From contig NC_135246.1 in assembly GCF_947623445.1 (NCBI RefSeq), positions 15,049,856 to 15,113,855 of the forward strand: 64,000 bases of DNA, written 5' to 3'. Source of the stretch: Clavelina lepadiformis (taxonomy: Eukaryota; Chordata; Ascidiacea; Aplousobranchia; Clavelinidae). Shown here piece by piece: positions 1-11,803 of the stretch; positions within the stretch are counted from its first letter, which is position 1, and every line of letters starts with the position of its first letter. The notes below the pieces were generated by a model that saw only the letters and a list, made by a program, of their open reading frames with translations, was not told where the DNA came from and did not search any database. Made by a program: the position numbers and the translations under genes.

Positions 1-1324
1 AATCCAGCCACTAATAGAATTGTCTTCTTTAAAGGTATGTACACAAACGTCATTGTAAGATGTAAGTAAATGTAATGATTATATGCTGCACGTTTAGTTA
101 CTACCAATGAATACTTCCAACCCTGTTGGGTATTCATTTTCTGCAGATACCTGATTATTTTGGCCATAATTTGTCACGTTGTAATATGCTGATTTTGTTA
201 TATTTCATTTTTAGTAATTCAAACTACGTATATGCTGTTTAGATTACCAATATTGGGAATACGACGGCACCACTTTACTTCCTGGTTCACCACGGCACGT
301 CCGCTTTCTGGGGTTGCAAAATGACCACGTTGGCGCCGCCGTGTGGTGGGAACGAAATGGCAAAACCTACTTTTTCCAGAGTGAGTGTTCTGACGCTATT
401 GTTTGACTGCGTTGATATTCCAAGTTATGATATTGTATATAGGTACTGCAGTGATAGGCAAAACCCATAACGGATATCTGAAAAAATATTATAGTTTAAA
501 ATGAAAATAGACACATGACAATATATAAATCATATATTGAATGACGGTGATAGTTTTCTGTATTCCAGAAAGAGTTAATAATCGCTATAGATTTTGTAAT
601 GCTTGTGTCTGTTAAACTGTGAAACAAATTTTAAAGCAAATTCCTTGATTAGATGAGAATTATTGGAGATTCTCCGGAGACAAAGTGGAATCGGATTATC
701 CGAAACGTATCGATGTTTGGAAGGGAGTTCCCGCCAATGTTGATGCTGCTTTCTCCGGTGTCAGTCGAGACGGTAAGTGATATACAGGTCAAACAAACAA
801 CTGTGTTACGTGTCTCGTGATAAAAAGTTAACCCAGTTGACCAAGTTTATCATATGTTTTCCGTACAACTTAATTTACAAGATTTTATTTTAACCACAGG
901 TCGCAATCACACTTATTTCGTGAAAGGGAACAGATACTGGACCTTCCACAATTATGACATCAGAGTTGTATCCGGACCTCAATCTTTCAGGAGGGACTGG
1001 CTGGGATGCGGCTCCGTGGGAGACGATTTCGATAAAGACGACGCCTCTGACGAGTACAACTCAACCTCCGTCGGAGCGATCGTCGGAGTGTGCGCAGTGG
1101 CGGTTATCCTGATAATAGCCGCCGTTATGTACATTGTCCGGCGTCGACAGAGAGCAGAGAAACAAAATCCAAGAACCGTAGCAGTTGCCTCTCCCACGGT
1201 ACCCTACGCCCAGGGTTACTCGAAAGGGTTGCCACCCCACACGACTGGGGGAAAAACTATGTGCGTGACGGCAGCCCAGCAGAAACTACGGCGGTTTCAC
1301 TTCTCCCTGCAACCCAGGGTTTGA
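1..1324 (+). CDS. Membrane-type matrix metalloproteinase, C-terminal part (hemopexin repeats, membrane span, tail)
   Basis: Partial gene; the prodomain and catalytic domain lie before the window. Exons read: 1-34, 243-380, 653-772 and 900-1324, all joined in phase 1. They encode hemopexin blades: an aromatic-rich DYQYWEYDG start, an NYWRFSGDKV blade with VDAAFSGV, and a last blade RNHTYFVKGNRYWTF. The cysteine in DWLGCGS is the usual hemopexin-closing cysteine. An acidic stalk with an N-glycosylation site (NST) follows, then a membrane span of about 23 residues (VGAIVGVCAVAVILIIAAV) and a basic stop-transfer RRRQR. This order is that of the transmembrane MT-MMPs (MMP14/15/16/24 group), which cleave pericellular matrix and activate other MMPs. 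The tail is about 50 residues, longer than the roughly 20 of the vertebrate proteins, but like them it ends in valine (PRV). The tail region is clearly more GC-rich than its surroundings. The orthologue within the group cannot be settled from this fragment. Confidence 0.9.
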
Positions 1325-1818
1325 TCGGAAACACAAAAGTCATGAGGTCCGCGCTTGCCCTTGTGTGCCCGGCCTCGCTTAGCGCCCACAGCGGTTACGT
1401 CAAGTCATCAATCTGAGTCCAATCCAGGATCTCGTGGTCGTTTTCATACATGCATTATATGCAAAGATTACATGCTATCTATATAACTTGTTGCGACTTT
1501 CCAAAAACTGCTGTTTTTTAAGTTGTTAAAGTTGCCGCTTTCTTCAAACATTTAAGTTTATGCACATTTCGTGGAAGCCGTTCATGTTTCACTTCTGTTA
1601 CAGCATCGTTTTGCCAATTTTCCGTTTAATGAAGCAGTATTAGCCTGAACGCACGTCAAACGTGCTTTTACAATGAGCAGTGAGAACGTATAGGCCTATT
1701 ACATTGTGATAATGCCAACCATAGAACTTATGCCCAAGTTATATGGCGCGGTGACAGCATAATAGACATTTTTTTGTTTCGAACATTTTCTCCTATTTCA
1801 AATTATTCTAAAAATATC

Positions 1819-1824
1819 AATAAA
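1819..1824 (+). promoter_or_regulatory. Candidate poly(A) signal of the MT-MMP gene
   Basis: AATAAA about 495 bases after the MT-MMP stop codon, followed by a T-rich stretch. A second AATAAA lies at 2032-2037. Either could end the transcript; no other gene signal is seen between 1325 and 2261. Confidence 0.4.
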
Positions 1825-2261
1825 ATGCTTTGACAATTTTATTGTTGTGCTTTTCGAAAACTCGTTGCGTCACACAATTTAATACTGTGAGAGTGTACCT
1901 GCTGTTCCTCATTAATTGACGTCAGTTTCGTTTAGGTAAAACTGTTCTAAAACACTTTTTTTACTGTTTTAGTATATATTACTTGCCATTTCGTTTTCTT
2001 TTCTCCTGTACGCCATTCCTCTTCTTTTTGAAATAAAACACCATTTAAAGTTATAAAGGAGAATTTTGGATGTTGTAGTTATATCACAATTTCAGGGAGA
2101 AAATTCGTTTATAACAAGCTACCAGAAATATAACGTTTGTAAAAAACAATCTAAATAAAATATTTCGGGGATAACTTGTTCATTGGTAAAACCCGAATTC
2201 CAGCAAAAGTGGTTGCTTAACAAGTAAGCATCAGGCAATTTGTTTCAAATCTCTTTAACAG

Positions 2262-2680
2262 TTGATCGTTGCGTCCTATATGATTGTAAAATTCAAGAGG
2301 TTATGGCTGATAGCACCGGTTGCACCGAATACAACAGGGATAAGAACATTTATTTTAAGATCACGATATTTATCGTTCTTTTCGTTAAAGTTTCTTATCA
2401 CAAGGTACAATAAGTTTAAGATCAATAAAAATACAAGATTCATCGTTTTTTATTACAATGTCTGGCCGGTAACTTCGTTTTTTGCGACCGGTTATTATTG
2501 TTGTATTCCGCAGGATGTTAGTGTAATTGTTTCCAACGTCGTTTGGATATTGGTCAAACCTATTTTAATCTGTTGTCAGGCAACAGTGAACCCAAAATAC
2601 GCGTCGAAGCAGCCAGTCAACGTCACGATCTTTATTAACAGATTCCCTGGTATTTTGGTATCAAGCTACGACTAAACTGG
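2262..2680 (-). mobile_element. Decayed LINE (non-LTR retrotransposon) fragment, C-terminal end of ORF2
   Basis: Read on the minus strand, the segment carries the typical tail of LINE ORF2 proteins. A part with RPDIVIKNDESCIFIDL lies near 2385-2490, EKNDKYRDLK near 2360-2395, and VLIPVVFGATGAISHNLL near 2281-2345. These match the recurrent LINE pattern RPDIV(V/I)K..., EKxxKYxDL and IPVVxGAxGxxS. The three parts lie in two reading frames with stops between them, so the copy is dead. Upstream reverse-transcriptase domains were not recognised, consistent with 5' truncation. The plus strand is open for 137 codons over the same interval but resembles no protein; I treat it as a shadow. Confidence 0.7.
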
Positions 2681-3160
2681 GACGTTTTAACACAAAATTA
2701 CCAACCCAGGTGTGATGAATTTAGATGAGGGCCGTAACAAACATTCGGAAGACAGTTCCTACACGATGCTACCGCTGCTTCCAATTAACCCAATACTAAT
2801 AGAACATTGTTGTTGCTTTAGCTGAAGAGCTTGGTAACTGATACACTGAATCAAAATACTTACATTGTAATACATATTTTGTTTTTTAGAATCCCATACT
2901 TGAAAAACCGGCTTGTTTCTGCATTTCTGTAAGAGAACAAAAGGTTGTTGAGTTCTAACGGTGCTACCTCACTGCTGTGGGCGGCGTAGGCTGAACAAAA
3001 TATATTCTTTTCCTAAACCAATTTGTGCATGGCTCAAAATAACAGCAAATCAACAAAATATATGCATGAACATTTTTATTCAATTATTCAATTAATAATA
3101 AAAGTATGATGAAATCATTTTATGGGGTTGCAACATCACGGCGCCAATCAGAAGTCGTCA

Positions 3161-5718
3161 TCATTTTGAGCGTTTTGCAAAGCAATTGACCGTTCTGTTG
3201 TCATTTAACTCCAAGCTCTCTACCTTGAAATGTTCATCTAAGCGAGAAACGACGGTGTAATTATTGCTTAGGCAGTCGTATTGTTCATTGGTTGATATGA
3301 TTCCCATAACAAAGTAGGGCGGGCTAGCGGTGTCAGGATCAATCGGACACAATATTGGACTTCCGCTGTCACCCTAAAATAATAAATTGTCGTTAGAAAC
3401 GGAAATGATGGCATACATACATATGCAGCGTAAACTGTAATTTAGTAATGTACTTGTTCATAAGTTTGTTTAAAGTCATGTTACAAAATGTGGTATTTCG
3501 GCATTATTATCCTGTGACATTTAGTTGCAGAAAACAGAAAAAGATATTACCACGCAGCCGACAACTCTTCCATTATTTCTTGTCTTAACGCATCTGATGT
3601 GATCTCGATGGTTAGACTCATGATTGCATTTTTTCACCTCTACATCCACTTTCATTAGTTTTTTGCTTGGGATGTCTGCGGATTTCAGAAGGAGAGAAAT
3701 GAGCTCATGCAGTCTTGTTAATACTGCGCACCAGCAAATAGTATATTTACAATCACAAATTACAGGGAAACTCGGCGCTGCCACCATGTCCTATGGCTAT
3801 GCAATTACGCGGTAAGACATGGCTGAAACTGTTCAAATCGTTCAACCAACGAAAGCTTGAAATCCAAGTATCACTCCATACACTGATCACTCCTATACTT
3901 GCATCAGCTGGTCTCTCAAGGTACAATACAGCAAAGTCGTCGCTATAATAGATACATGCTAGTGATTATACACTTGTTAAAAATGTCTAGTAATACCACC
4001 ACATGGACATCAGCTTTCAACAAAGGTTGCCGCAGCGATGACAAACTAACGTTAAAATTTACTTCAAGCTTTACACAATAAGAAAGAAATAAAGACAAGT
4101 CATCTGCAAAAATGTTTAAACGAAATTCAGTAAAAGATAAAGGAAACATAGCGAGCTGACGGTTTACTTGTCTTACACATAGTAATTTCTGATTTTTCTG
4201 TAGGAAGGTGGAACCAAAGCTTGAGTGACTGGGTACAGTTCACCTCTTCCTAAGTGTTCCCTGTATGTGCCCAGATTTGAAGGATCATTTTTTCCGACCC
4301 TAACCGAGTAATTGAACCCATTCATGCAAATCCTTCCCCTGCGCAAACAGAAAAAAATCTTTCAGAGATTTATAGCATAAAATATTAATGCCCAGTGTTA
4401 CCCAGTGTTTTTGTAAAGAATAAGTATCTATCTCGTAAAGAAATTTATGCATCATACCTTCTCCAAGTACCATAAGTCCTTCTCCTGTATCCGTTTACAA
4501 AATACATGAATTCTTTAAGGCAATGTGCGGCTGTGACAACGCGGCTTGGCTTTACTAAGACTCCGCCGCAAATGAAGTTATCGCCTTTCCAAAGTGTGAC
4601 GTGCCACGGAAATTCTGCGATTCCAGCAGATTTTCCATCTATTAAATAGAATGAATATACTACAAAGCTTTTGTAAGTTTTCGTTGTGCCAATGAGAGAA
4701 TGTAGTAATTAGTTTTCGTATGCAGTTTGTATCGGAAACATTTTAACGGTTCGTCGGACGATATAGAAACTGCTGATTTCATCTTCTTTCGTATTTGTTT
4801 TTTTTCTTTTTTTTCTATTTTTTTCAATAAGGATTACTCAGTAAATTTTAATAAAGATAATAAGTAACTAACATGCAATTCGTTTTTCGGTTTTGTGAGT
4901 TGATAAGGAACTATGCTGCAATCCGTTTGCGTTTGTTGTGACCGAGATTTCTTTTGCTTCTGAAATTTTGCGAAGAAAGTCGAGAATGTTATCAATTTTA
5001 TATACAGTTACATGCGGTTTAACTGTTGGTTAGAAGCATTTATTTTAATTTTTATAACCCTCTTGCACAAATGTACTCAACCTTGGACGAAGTTAGGGCC
5101 TTGCCGTTTTATTCTGAAAAATAAACTGGGTATAAATGAAGCTACCTATAAATTCTATACATTTTACAAAATATACTACAGTATGTTGGTTAAACGTAAA
5201 ATAACATACTTAAACACCCTTAAACGCATTTACGGAATTATTTGTATATACTAACCTCAAAATGTTTTCGTTGTTCTTAGTAACCGGCGATGCTGAATCT
5301 ATATAACAAAAACCAAAGAATGTAATATATATTTATTAAAAACTTACAGTATTAGTCACAATTACGCTCTCCAATATCGCAAGGTTTTTATTTTTATCAT
5401 TCCTTGTTAGTTGAATGCGAAGGTTGCAAGACAGATTGTAAAGTGTAAATGCAGTTGTTTCAGAATTATACCGTCGTTTTCAGGTGACAAAAGGTCCAGT
5501 TTCTCTACGAACGCACTCAATAACGAAAGCCTTGTCTTTTGCCGCCTGGAAAGAAAAATGAACATTAAGTTATAGTAATAATAAACTTGCCCGTATATAC
5601 TCCATGCTTGGATAATATAATGTCGTCAAAAGAATTCTAACTCATTGCTCTTGGGTTGAGCTCCGTCTTCTACTGCAACTACCACCACAGCGAGAAATAC
5701 AAATCTTAGAACAATCAT
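3161..5718 (-). CDS. Secreted trypsin-like serine protease (S1 family)
   Basis: The start is the ATG at 5718-5716, which opens a signal peptide (MIVLRFVFLAVVVVAVEDG). Exons read: 5642-5718 and 5472-5545 (N-terminal), possibly 5260-5300 and 4880-4990 (not settled), 4458-4638, 4177-4338, about 4000-4045, about 3800-3958, 3551 to about 3690, and 3161-3373. The catalytic triad is visible: His in VVTAAHC (exon 4458-4638), Asp in YYSDDFAVLYL (near 3940), and Ser in GDSGSP at the start of the last exon. The family consensus is GDSGGP, so Gly-to-Ser after the active serine is unusual. The start IDGKSAGIAEFPWHV corresponds to the activated N-terminus I(V/I)xG. The joins around the Asp exon need introns of about 40 bases or a frame change. 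Substrate specificity cannot be read with confidence. Likely an extracellular digestive or immune protease. Confidence 0.75.
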
Positions 5719-7884
5719 CGAACACGCTTCGTTTTTTGAGTTTCGAACCGTCCAAAGTGCTGATGTCCTCTTCGTAAATGTTCCACTATAAGGTAGTTAT
5801 AGGAATTAAATGTAACCGCTTTTATAACTTAGCCTTGCGGTGTATTTTTGGCAACATCATGTCACAGCAGGTATGGTGTGTGCCACCAATTACAATGAAA
5901 GTCATTCACATATTTCCTGCGTTTCAATTCAGTCGTTACCAGTAGGCAGAACAATTCCATATTTCTGCCATTGGTGGATTATTGCTTCTCACGCGAAGCA
6001 ACCACTAAACGTACCTTCAGTGATTCAATGCAACCGATTTTGTTCATAATTACACACTATGTAAGCCTAGTCATTACCACATCTGGGCTGCACATTCGTA
6101 TATTTCAAGCAGTCTATAAATAGATCTCTGATTGTTTTTCTTAGCGTCTGATCGAGTCTCGGTTTTACGTATGTCTGTTATCTTAGTTATAATCTCTCAA
6201 CACCATATGCTAATATAGACTCTACTATTTAAATTAGCCTTATTACGCGTAATATATCTGTTATTAAAGCAAACAAAGTCAAGAGAGATTGTGCTGTCAA
6301 TGTGGGTCTTCTAGGAGAGCAGAGGATTTAAGATTAGGACAACACGGCATTTTATCTACTTATACATATTCAAATTAAATGCTCTGTTAAACATCACTTC
6401 CTTAAAAAGTAAAGATCTGTGGCAATTTTTTGTCACGACATTTTATAGCCACAGTGCAATGTTATATTGATTTACTGTTTAATTGTGTCATTGGTGTATT
6501 TTTATAAATTGTGTAGTATCTGTGTTTCTGCCTGATTCAGGATCCGCTGTTTTTAAACCGAGTCGGTTCAGGTAGTTTTCTATCCGTTTGCCACGCTGGA
6601 AACTTTGCACTGGTTAAACATATATTTTGTCAAGATTTCTTGCATCTTCAATTCATTACGTGCATAGCATTCACATCTTTCGCATTCTAGCAAATTCCGT
6701 AACGGACTATAACAAACAATCATTGCTCTAATCCCGTATCAGTTTTCTATAGTAAGAGAGAACTTTGCTATTCGTGGTGTTATTATACAGTATAAGAACG
6801 TTTTTAATCGATGGCGGTGCACATTCTTTTTTGGAACAAAAGTTTGTAAAAAATATAATATTTCATATCATATTTCATTATCTACCCAAACAAATCTTTG
6901 ATGTATGTCTTAAAACAATTTGTTAGGTACTGTATTCATTACTGTTGAGATTATTTGTCCTCCAACATGTTAACGATGACAATTTGGACGGAAGGAAAAG
7001 GTTTCAAGACAGAATATAAGAAAGGATGAAGTACTTTTGCAAATTGTTTTTGTAATTGTCTAGTGTTCCAACAAAGTATTTCTCCTTAACACTTTCATAG
7101 TTTTTATTTCTAACCGCTTATCACAATCTTTGTATGAGTTATTCAGTCAGTAAACCACAAAAACCGCCACTGAAAAACCTTAAGCAATTTTGCCCCATCC
7201 TTTAGCCTACTGAGGTTGGTACAGCTAGGATGAAAATGCACTAATCAAGACATTGTTCATTCGAGAAATTAAAATCTATAAACGTATACCAAACACTGTA
7301 GCGATTTCAAAGGGTAAAATGTGTTTTAACACGTTTCTTGTGTATAAAACTATAATTGTTAGGCTGTGTTTTAATCGGAGTGCCAGTGAGAAAGAGCGAA
7401 GACAATGAACAACAAATTGAACTTTGACAGGATGTTTTTATAATTGCTCTTGTTACACATTAACATGAAGACTGCCAGTTACCAACATATAGTTTGTAAT
7501 TGCAAAGCTTTGCAATCCTAGACTATGTTTACAATTTGTTTGCAGTTCGGCTGGTGCTGTCAGTACCAATTTGTGCAGTCCCCGCAGCGTAAAACAAACA
7601 CATAAATCTCTGACATTATTGTCAACATTATTGAGTTCAACCGATATTTAATTCTGGTTGTGATAAGCTTTCGTTTTGAGCTCTGATGCCGGTGCATATA
7701 AAGAATGAGCGTCAAGTTATAACAAACTGTAGTTAATTTCCCTTGTACCTAAAGTACTATACAAGCTAAGGGTTTTTATATACTTTTTTGAAGTAATTTG
7801 CTGTGAGGAAATTGACTTTATTTCGTATAACTTACAGGTGTAGGTCTGTAGGCAAACCTTTGGTTGAAGAGAATCAACCTCAAT
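5719..7884. other. Intergenic stretch, no gene seen
   Basis: Between the protease start codon and the first RING-TPR gene, on opposite strands, so it should hold both promoters. Short open frames (for example 5840-6049) show no family resemblance or consistent splice sites. A TATA-like TATAAA lies near 7696-7701, about 190 bases before the RING-TPR start. A splice-acceptor-like CTTACAG lies near 7832-7838, about 45 bases before that ATG. Confidence 0.5.
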
Positions 7885-9597
7885 ATGGCGAACGTCGGAA
7901 ATGACGAAGTTATTTGTCCAATTTGTTTGGAAATGTTAAAGAAACCTATTCGCATGCTCTCATGTGGTCACAATCTGTGTCAAGTTTGTTTGGAAAGTCT
8001 TGTTGCTAATTCCGTTTACTTTTACAATGCAAGGTTTGTCGTTACACTTGTTTATTTCAGTATAACCAATTTGATGACTTAAGTGCAACAAATAACAAAT
8101 CGAAACCAATCAAAGAAGTTATGGTTTTAGTTTTTGAAAAAAATGAATCGTAATTTTTTCTATAGGTGCCCAGCTTGCCGGACACATATAGGCGTATCTT
8201 TGAACTCAAAGGGAGTAGAAAGCATACCACGCAACCGTACTGTTGAAAATCTTATGGAAAAAATGGCATTAAATAAAAAGGTACGAAATCTGGGACATAA
8301 AGGAACGCGATATATTTGCTTTTATGAAAACGTGTTCATTGAAATAGGTTTCAGTACCAGGCATTTCTTCAATGTCAGATGTCCAGTTGACCACTCAGGA
8401 GCTCATTCACATGGAGAGTAAGTTTATGCCTTTTTGAGACTCATTCTTGCCTCGTCCTATTAGGACCATCAAAGATTGTTTAAGTTTAAGGTCTTAGGGA
8501 CCAAACCAATTTCTTTTAGTTCATACAAAAAACCTGCAAAACATTAACTACCACTCTGCTAATAAGTAAGTTTACAGAAAAAAGCTTGCGTCTTAAATTT
8601 CAGCTTTCATGTTGTTGCAGGTGTCGCGTTGAACGACAAAAGTCATAGAAGGTTTGATGACGCAATCTACATGTTGCAACGCATTATTTGTTCTGTAAAA
8701 AGTTATCACAGGGTCAAGTACATGATTTATTTGCTGGAATGTCTCCAGGAAACAAATGCACTTGACATGGCTGAAGCAGTTTGTAAGGATTTGTCCAATT
8801 TGTTAGAGACAAACCATTTAACGCTTGAAGCAAAGGAAGTTTGTGGTGATTGTGTAAATGATTTATACAATCTATCCAAATCATTTATTGCCAAGAATTA
8901 CAAAATATCTATTCATATAGCTTCTCATTTATTTAAATTTGTTTCAACATTTTACAATGGACGTGAAAATCTCAGTCGACTAGAAGATATTTCTCATTGC
9001 CTGAAAATAATCTCCAAGGAAATGAGTCGCAAAAACAAAGCTGACGAGTTTTGTGAACAACTTCCATTCATAGAAGAGCTAATTGATGAGATGGTCAAGC
9101 AAAGTAATTGTGAAGTTAAAGAGAAAGTCTTAACATTGGCATCTGTGCTTTTAAACTTAAGTGTTTGTTGCAATGAAACTGAAATATTTGTTCGAGCAAT
9201 TGAATTTTCATCACAAGGTATTGGAAATATGAAAACATTTTTTGGCAAATCAGCCAATCTTTATGACGTTTTAGGATCACTTTATTACAATCTTGGCGTC
9301 GCTTATCGTGGTATAAATCAGTTACATGAAGCAAACAGATATTTTTTGCTTGCTGAAAACAACAAGAAATCTGCCATTAACAGGACGCGTTCACTTCGCT
9401 TGCTTCAAGCGCCTTCTTCAAACCAAAATGTTTCTAGCGCGCGTATTTCAAGTCCACCTCGCCCTCTACCTCGTCGTTACAATAATTTCACTACTTCTCT
9501 CTCTTCAATCAGTGATTCTACTCCTGGTCTTTCTTATCGTTCAAGTCTTTTAAGAAACTATCTTCCTCGTCCTCCTTCTAGTCATGTTCCCACCTAA
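7885..9597 (+). CDS. RING finger-TPR protein, copy A
   Basis: Exons 7885-8033, 8166-8280, 8348-8417 and 8621-9597 join in phases 2, 0 and 1 to give 436 residues. The ATG at 7885 (MANVGNDEV) is used; no earlier ATG is in frame. The RING finger is C-terminal to a very short lead: CPIC, then CGHNLCQVC, then CPAC after the first intron, with the full C3HC4 spacing, so a ubiquitin E3 ligase role is expected. No B-box or coiled coil follows. The large last exon is helical and ends in TPR-like repeats (YYNLGVAYRGINQLHEANRY fits the N-LG-AY...A..F TPR pattern), then a Ser/Pro/Arg-rich tail (RPLPRR). TPRs usually bind partner peptides, so a substrate-recruiting E3 is inferred. A paralogue with the same exon structure begins at 13167. 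Candidate AATAAA at 9863-9868. Confidence 0.85.
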
Positions 9598-10810
9598 AAT
9601 CCTACTTGTTATTACTTCAATATTCCTTTGCCGTTTTCATCGCTGCCATCGAGGTCATCGCTAATTAATGAACCTCTGTTAACGCCATTGCAAGATGGTA
9701 TTAACAATGGAACTACAGAAAATGAATGAACGTTTTGATTTGATAACAGCAGAGTAAACTTTAACTTTGTCATTAAATAACTTTTCTGAACGAAAGTTTC
9801 CATATTCCTATTTGCTTTGCTGTCATATTTTACATATTCATATTCTTCATATTTATATCTGTAATAAATACTTTGTACAGTAAGTGTGTATACAGTAAAT
9901 GCAGTTAGGATGTTTCGTATGACCCAAAAACAAATTATTTGGTATTACAAATAGTTTATTTTAGACTTGTTTTAAGTTTTTATATAGGCTATATATGTAT
10001 TTTAATCGTATAATTCAGCGAAGTATTGTATTTCACACGTATAGTATTTATTGAAAGGACGTTTGAACAAAATACACTTTAAAATCAAACGCGTTCAAAT
10101 ACTTCAAAGAAGTTCTTTCCTGATTCAGATCTTGGCTTTTAATCGCTTCAGTTAATAAGTTATTTGTTTTTCCGGTAAATGTAGGGATGTCTTAAAAAAT
10201 ATAGCGTATTGTTGAATTTGTCTCCTATGGCCGCCTTAAAAAGTACTGACCATGATGACTGTTGCTTGCCAGGATAATTTTTTTTAAATAAATAAATGGA
10301 TCATTTAATTAATAAATCGATAATTGTTTTGTAGCTTTATAAGACAAAATTTAAAAGAACAATTGTAAAGGAACACTTGGATTCTGTGCAAACCTCTACG
10401 CGGCTTATGAGGTCATGACCCTTTTTAAAGAGATAGATTTTTCAGTGCGAAGTACATTAAAAACCAAAGAACTGTTGTCGCGCCACAACATGAACCTCCC
10501 TGAATTTTGGTTTGCAACGGAATCTAGTCTAGAGCCGCCTACATGTCTATAGTTTGGAAAAAATCCTTGCACTAAAATTTCTAAAACAACCACTTAAACT
10601 TTACAACAAGTTTTGAGCTTAAAATGTTCAGGTAAATACTCGAAAACACAAAACTTCCAATCCCCGCCAAATTCAAACCTTAGCATGGACCTGCAACTAT
10701 CAGACAAATATAACAACTGAAAGCACGAAATGCAAGGAAGATTTACTCTTCTTTATCCAAAAGAGCTCGAACGTTTATCAAGCACAGCAAAATTACAATG
10801 ACCGTTATAT
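9598..10810. other. 3' UTR of RING-TPR copy A and intergenic DNA
   Basis: Holds the likely 3' UTR and AATAAA at 9863-9868. Beyond that it is AT-rich with only short, unconvincing open frames (one on the minus strand at 10405-10593 resembles nothing known). It ends at ACCGTTATAT (10801-10810), the left target-site copy of the transposon cluster. Confidence 0.45.
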
Positions 10811-11106
10811 AGGCCTACCATACGTCCTCTTTTAGGAGGATTTGTCCTCTTTTTTCAAGAAAAGTGAATGGTCCTCCGAGGACGCTCAAAAATTCCCAAA
10901 TGTCCTCTTTTTTCGCATTTCGAGTTAGTTGCTTATACTTTCAACAAAACTTTTAGGCGAGACGTTGTATTTATTTCCAAAAAATTACTGTAGCCATGAA
11001 ACATGATGAATTGCTGGTTTAAAAAATGTTTTCCAACAAATTGCCCTACCAGCCCTACCTTCTTGATTGTTATTGCAAACATTGTTCGACGTTCTCTGTA
11101 ACATTT

Positions 11107-11309
11107 GGGCCTTTTAACATGCGAGGATCTGTCGCAATTTTTCTGGCACGAGTTCGAACTTAACAGACCGTAAAGAAAGTACCGCTAGTCGTTTCGACAA
11201 GTTCGTGGTTTTACATGCGCGCATGTTGAGTTAAGTTCAAACTTGGGGTCTGTTAAGTTCAAACTTGCGCCAGAAAAATTGCAACAGAACCTCACATGTA
11301 ACAAGGCCC
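11107..11309. mobile_element. Foldback MITE with about 65-bp inverted ends, inside the hAT-like composite
   Basis: The left half, starting GGGCCTTTTAACATGCGAGG, and the reverse complement of the right half, starting GGGCCTTGTTACATGTGAGG, match along about 65 bases, including TCGCAATTTTTCTGGC and GAACTTAACAGACC. Only a short unique centre remains. It has no coding capacity. The transposase family that mobilised it is not evident because no clear target duplication was found. Confidence 0.7.
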
Positions 11310-11516
11310 ATTAATAAAGCAAAGGTGTGAGTTTTGTAGGCCTAGCCTACTATTAGTGTTACTTAGGGCTACCATATATCCTCTTTTCTAAAGAAAAATG
11401 AATTGTGCTCAAAGTATAGCGATAGCCTACTGAAAAATGTCAAAATGTCCTCTTTTTTGCATTTTGTACTTTCTTGCTTATATTTTCAACACAATTATAT
11501 TTTTATGTGACTTTTT

Positions 11517-11803
11517 GGGTTCCGCGACAATTAACCGTGGGAAATTGACCGCGAACAAACTCACCGAGGACAACTGACCGGGGGACAACTGACCGTGACG
11601 TAAATTTACCTAGAACCAACTGACCTTAAATCATATTATTACTTTAATCAAATAATTTGAATAAACAACAATGCTAATATGCGTAAAAAATAAAAATAAA
11701 ATGCGTAGCGTTTGATTTGTGTCGCCGGCCAATTTGTTGCCGGTCAGTTGACCACGACCAATTGTCGCCGGTGAATTTGTTCACGGTCAATTGACGTGAT
11801 CCC
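11517..11803. mobile_element. hAT-type MITE with repeated AATTGACCG-like motifs
   Basis: Flanked by the exact 8-bp duplication GACTTTTT (11509-11516 and 11804-11811), the hAT hallmark. The ends are imperfect inverted repeats: GGGTTCCGCGACAATTAACC on the left against GGGATCACGTCAATTGACC on the right. Both subterminal regions carry four or more copies of a motif close to ACAA(C/T)TGACCG, the kind of array that hAT transposases bind. No open frame. Confidence 0.75.

Noticed and set aside
2262-2675. Plus-strand 137-codon open frame
   Set aside because: Hydrophobic, no domain, and the minus strand of the same DNA is a recognisable LINE tail.
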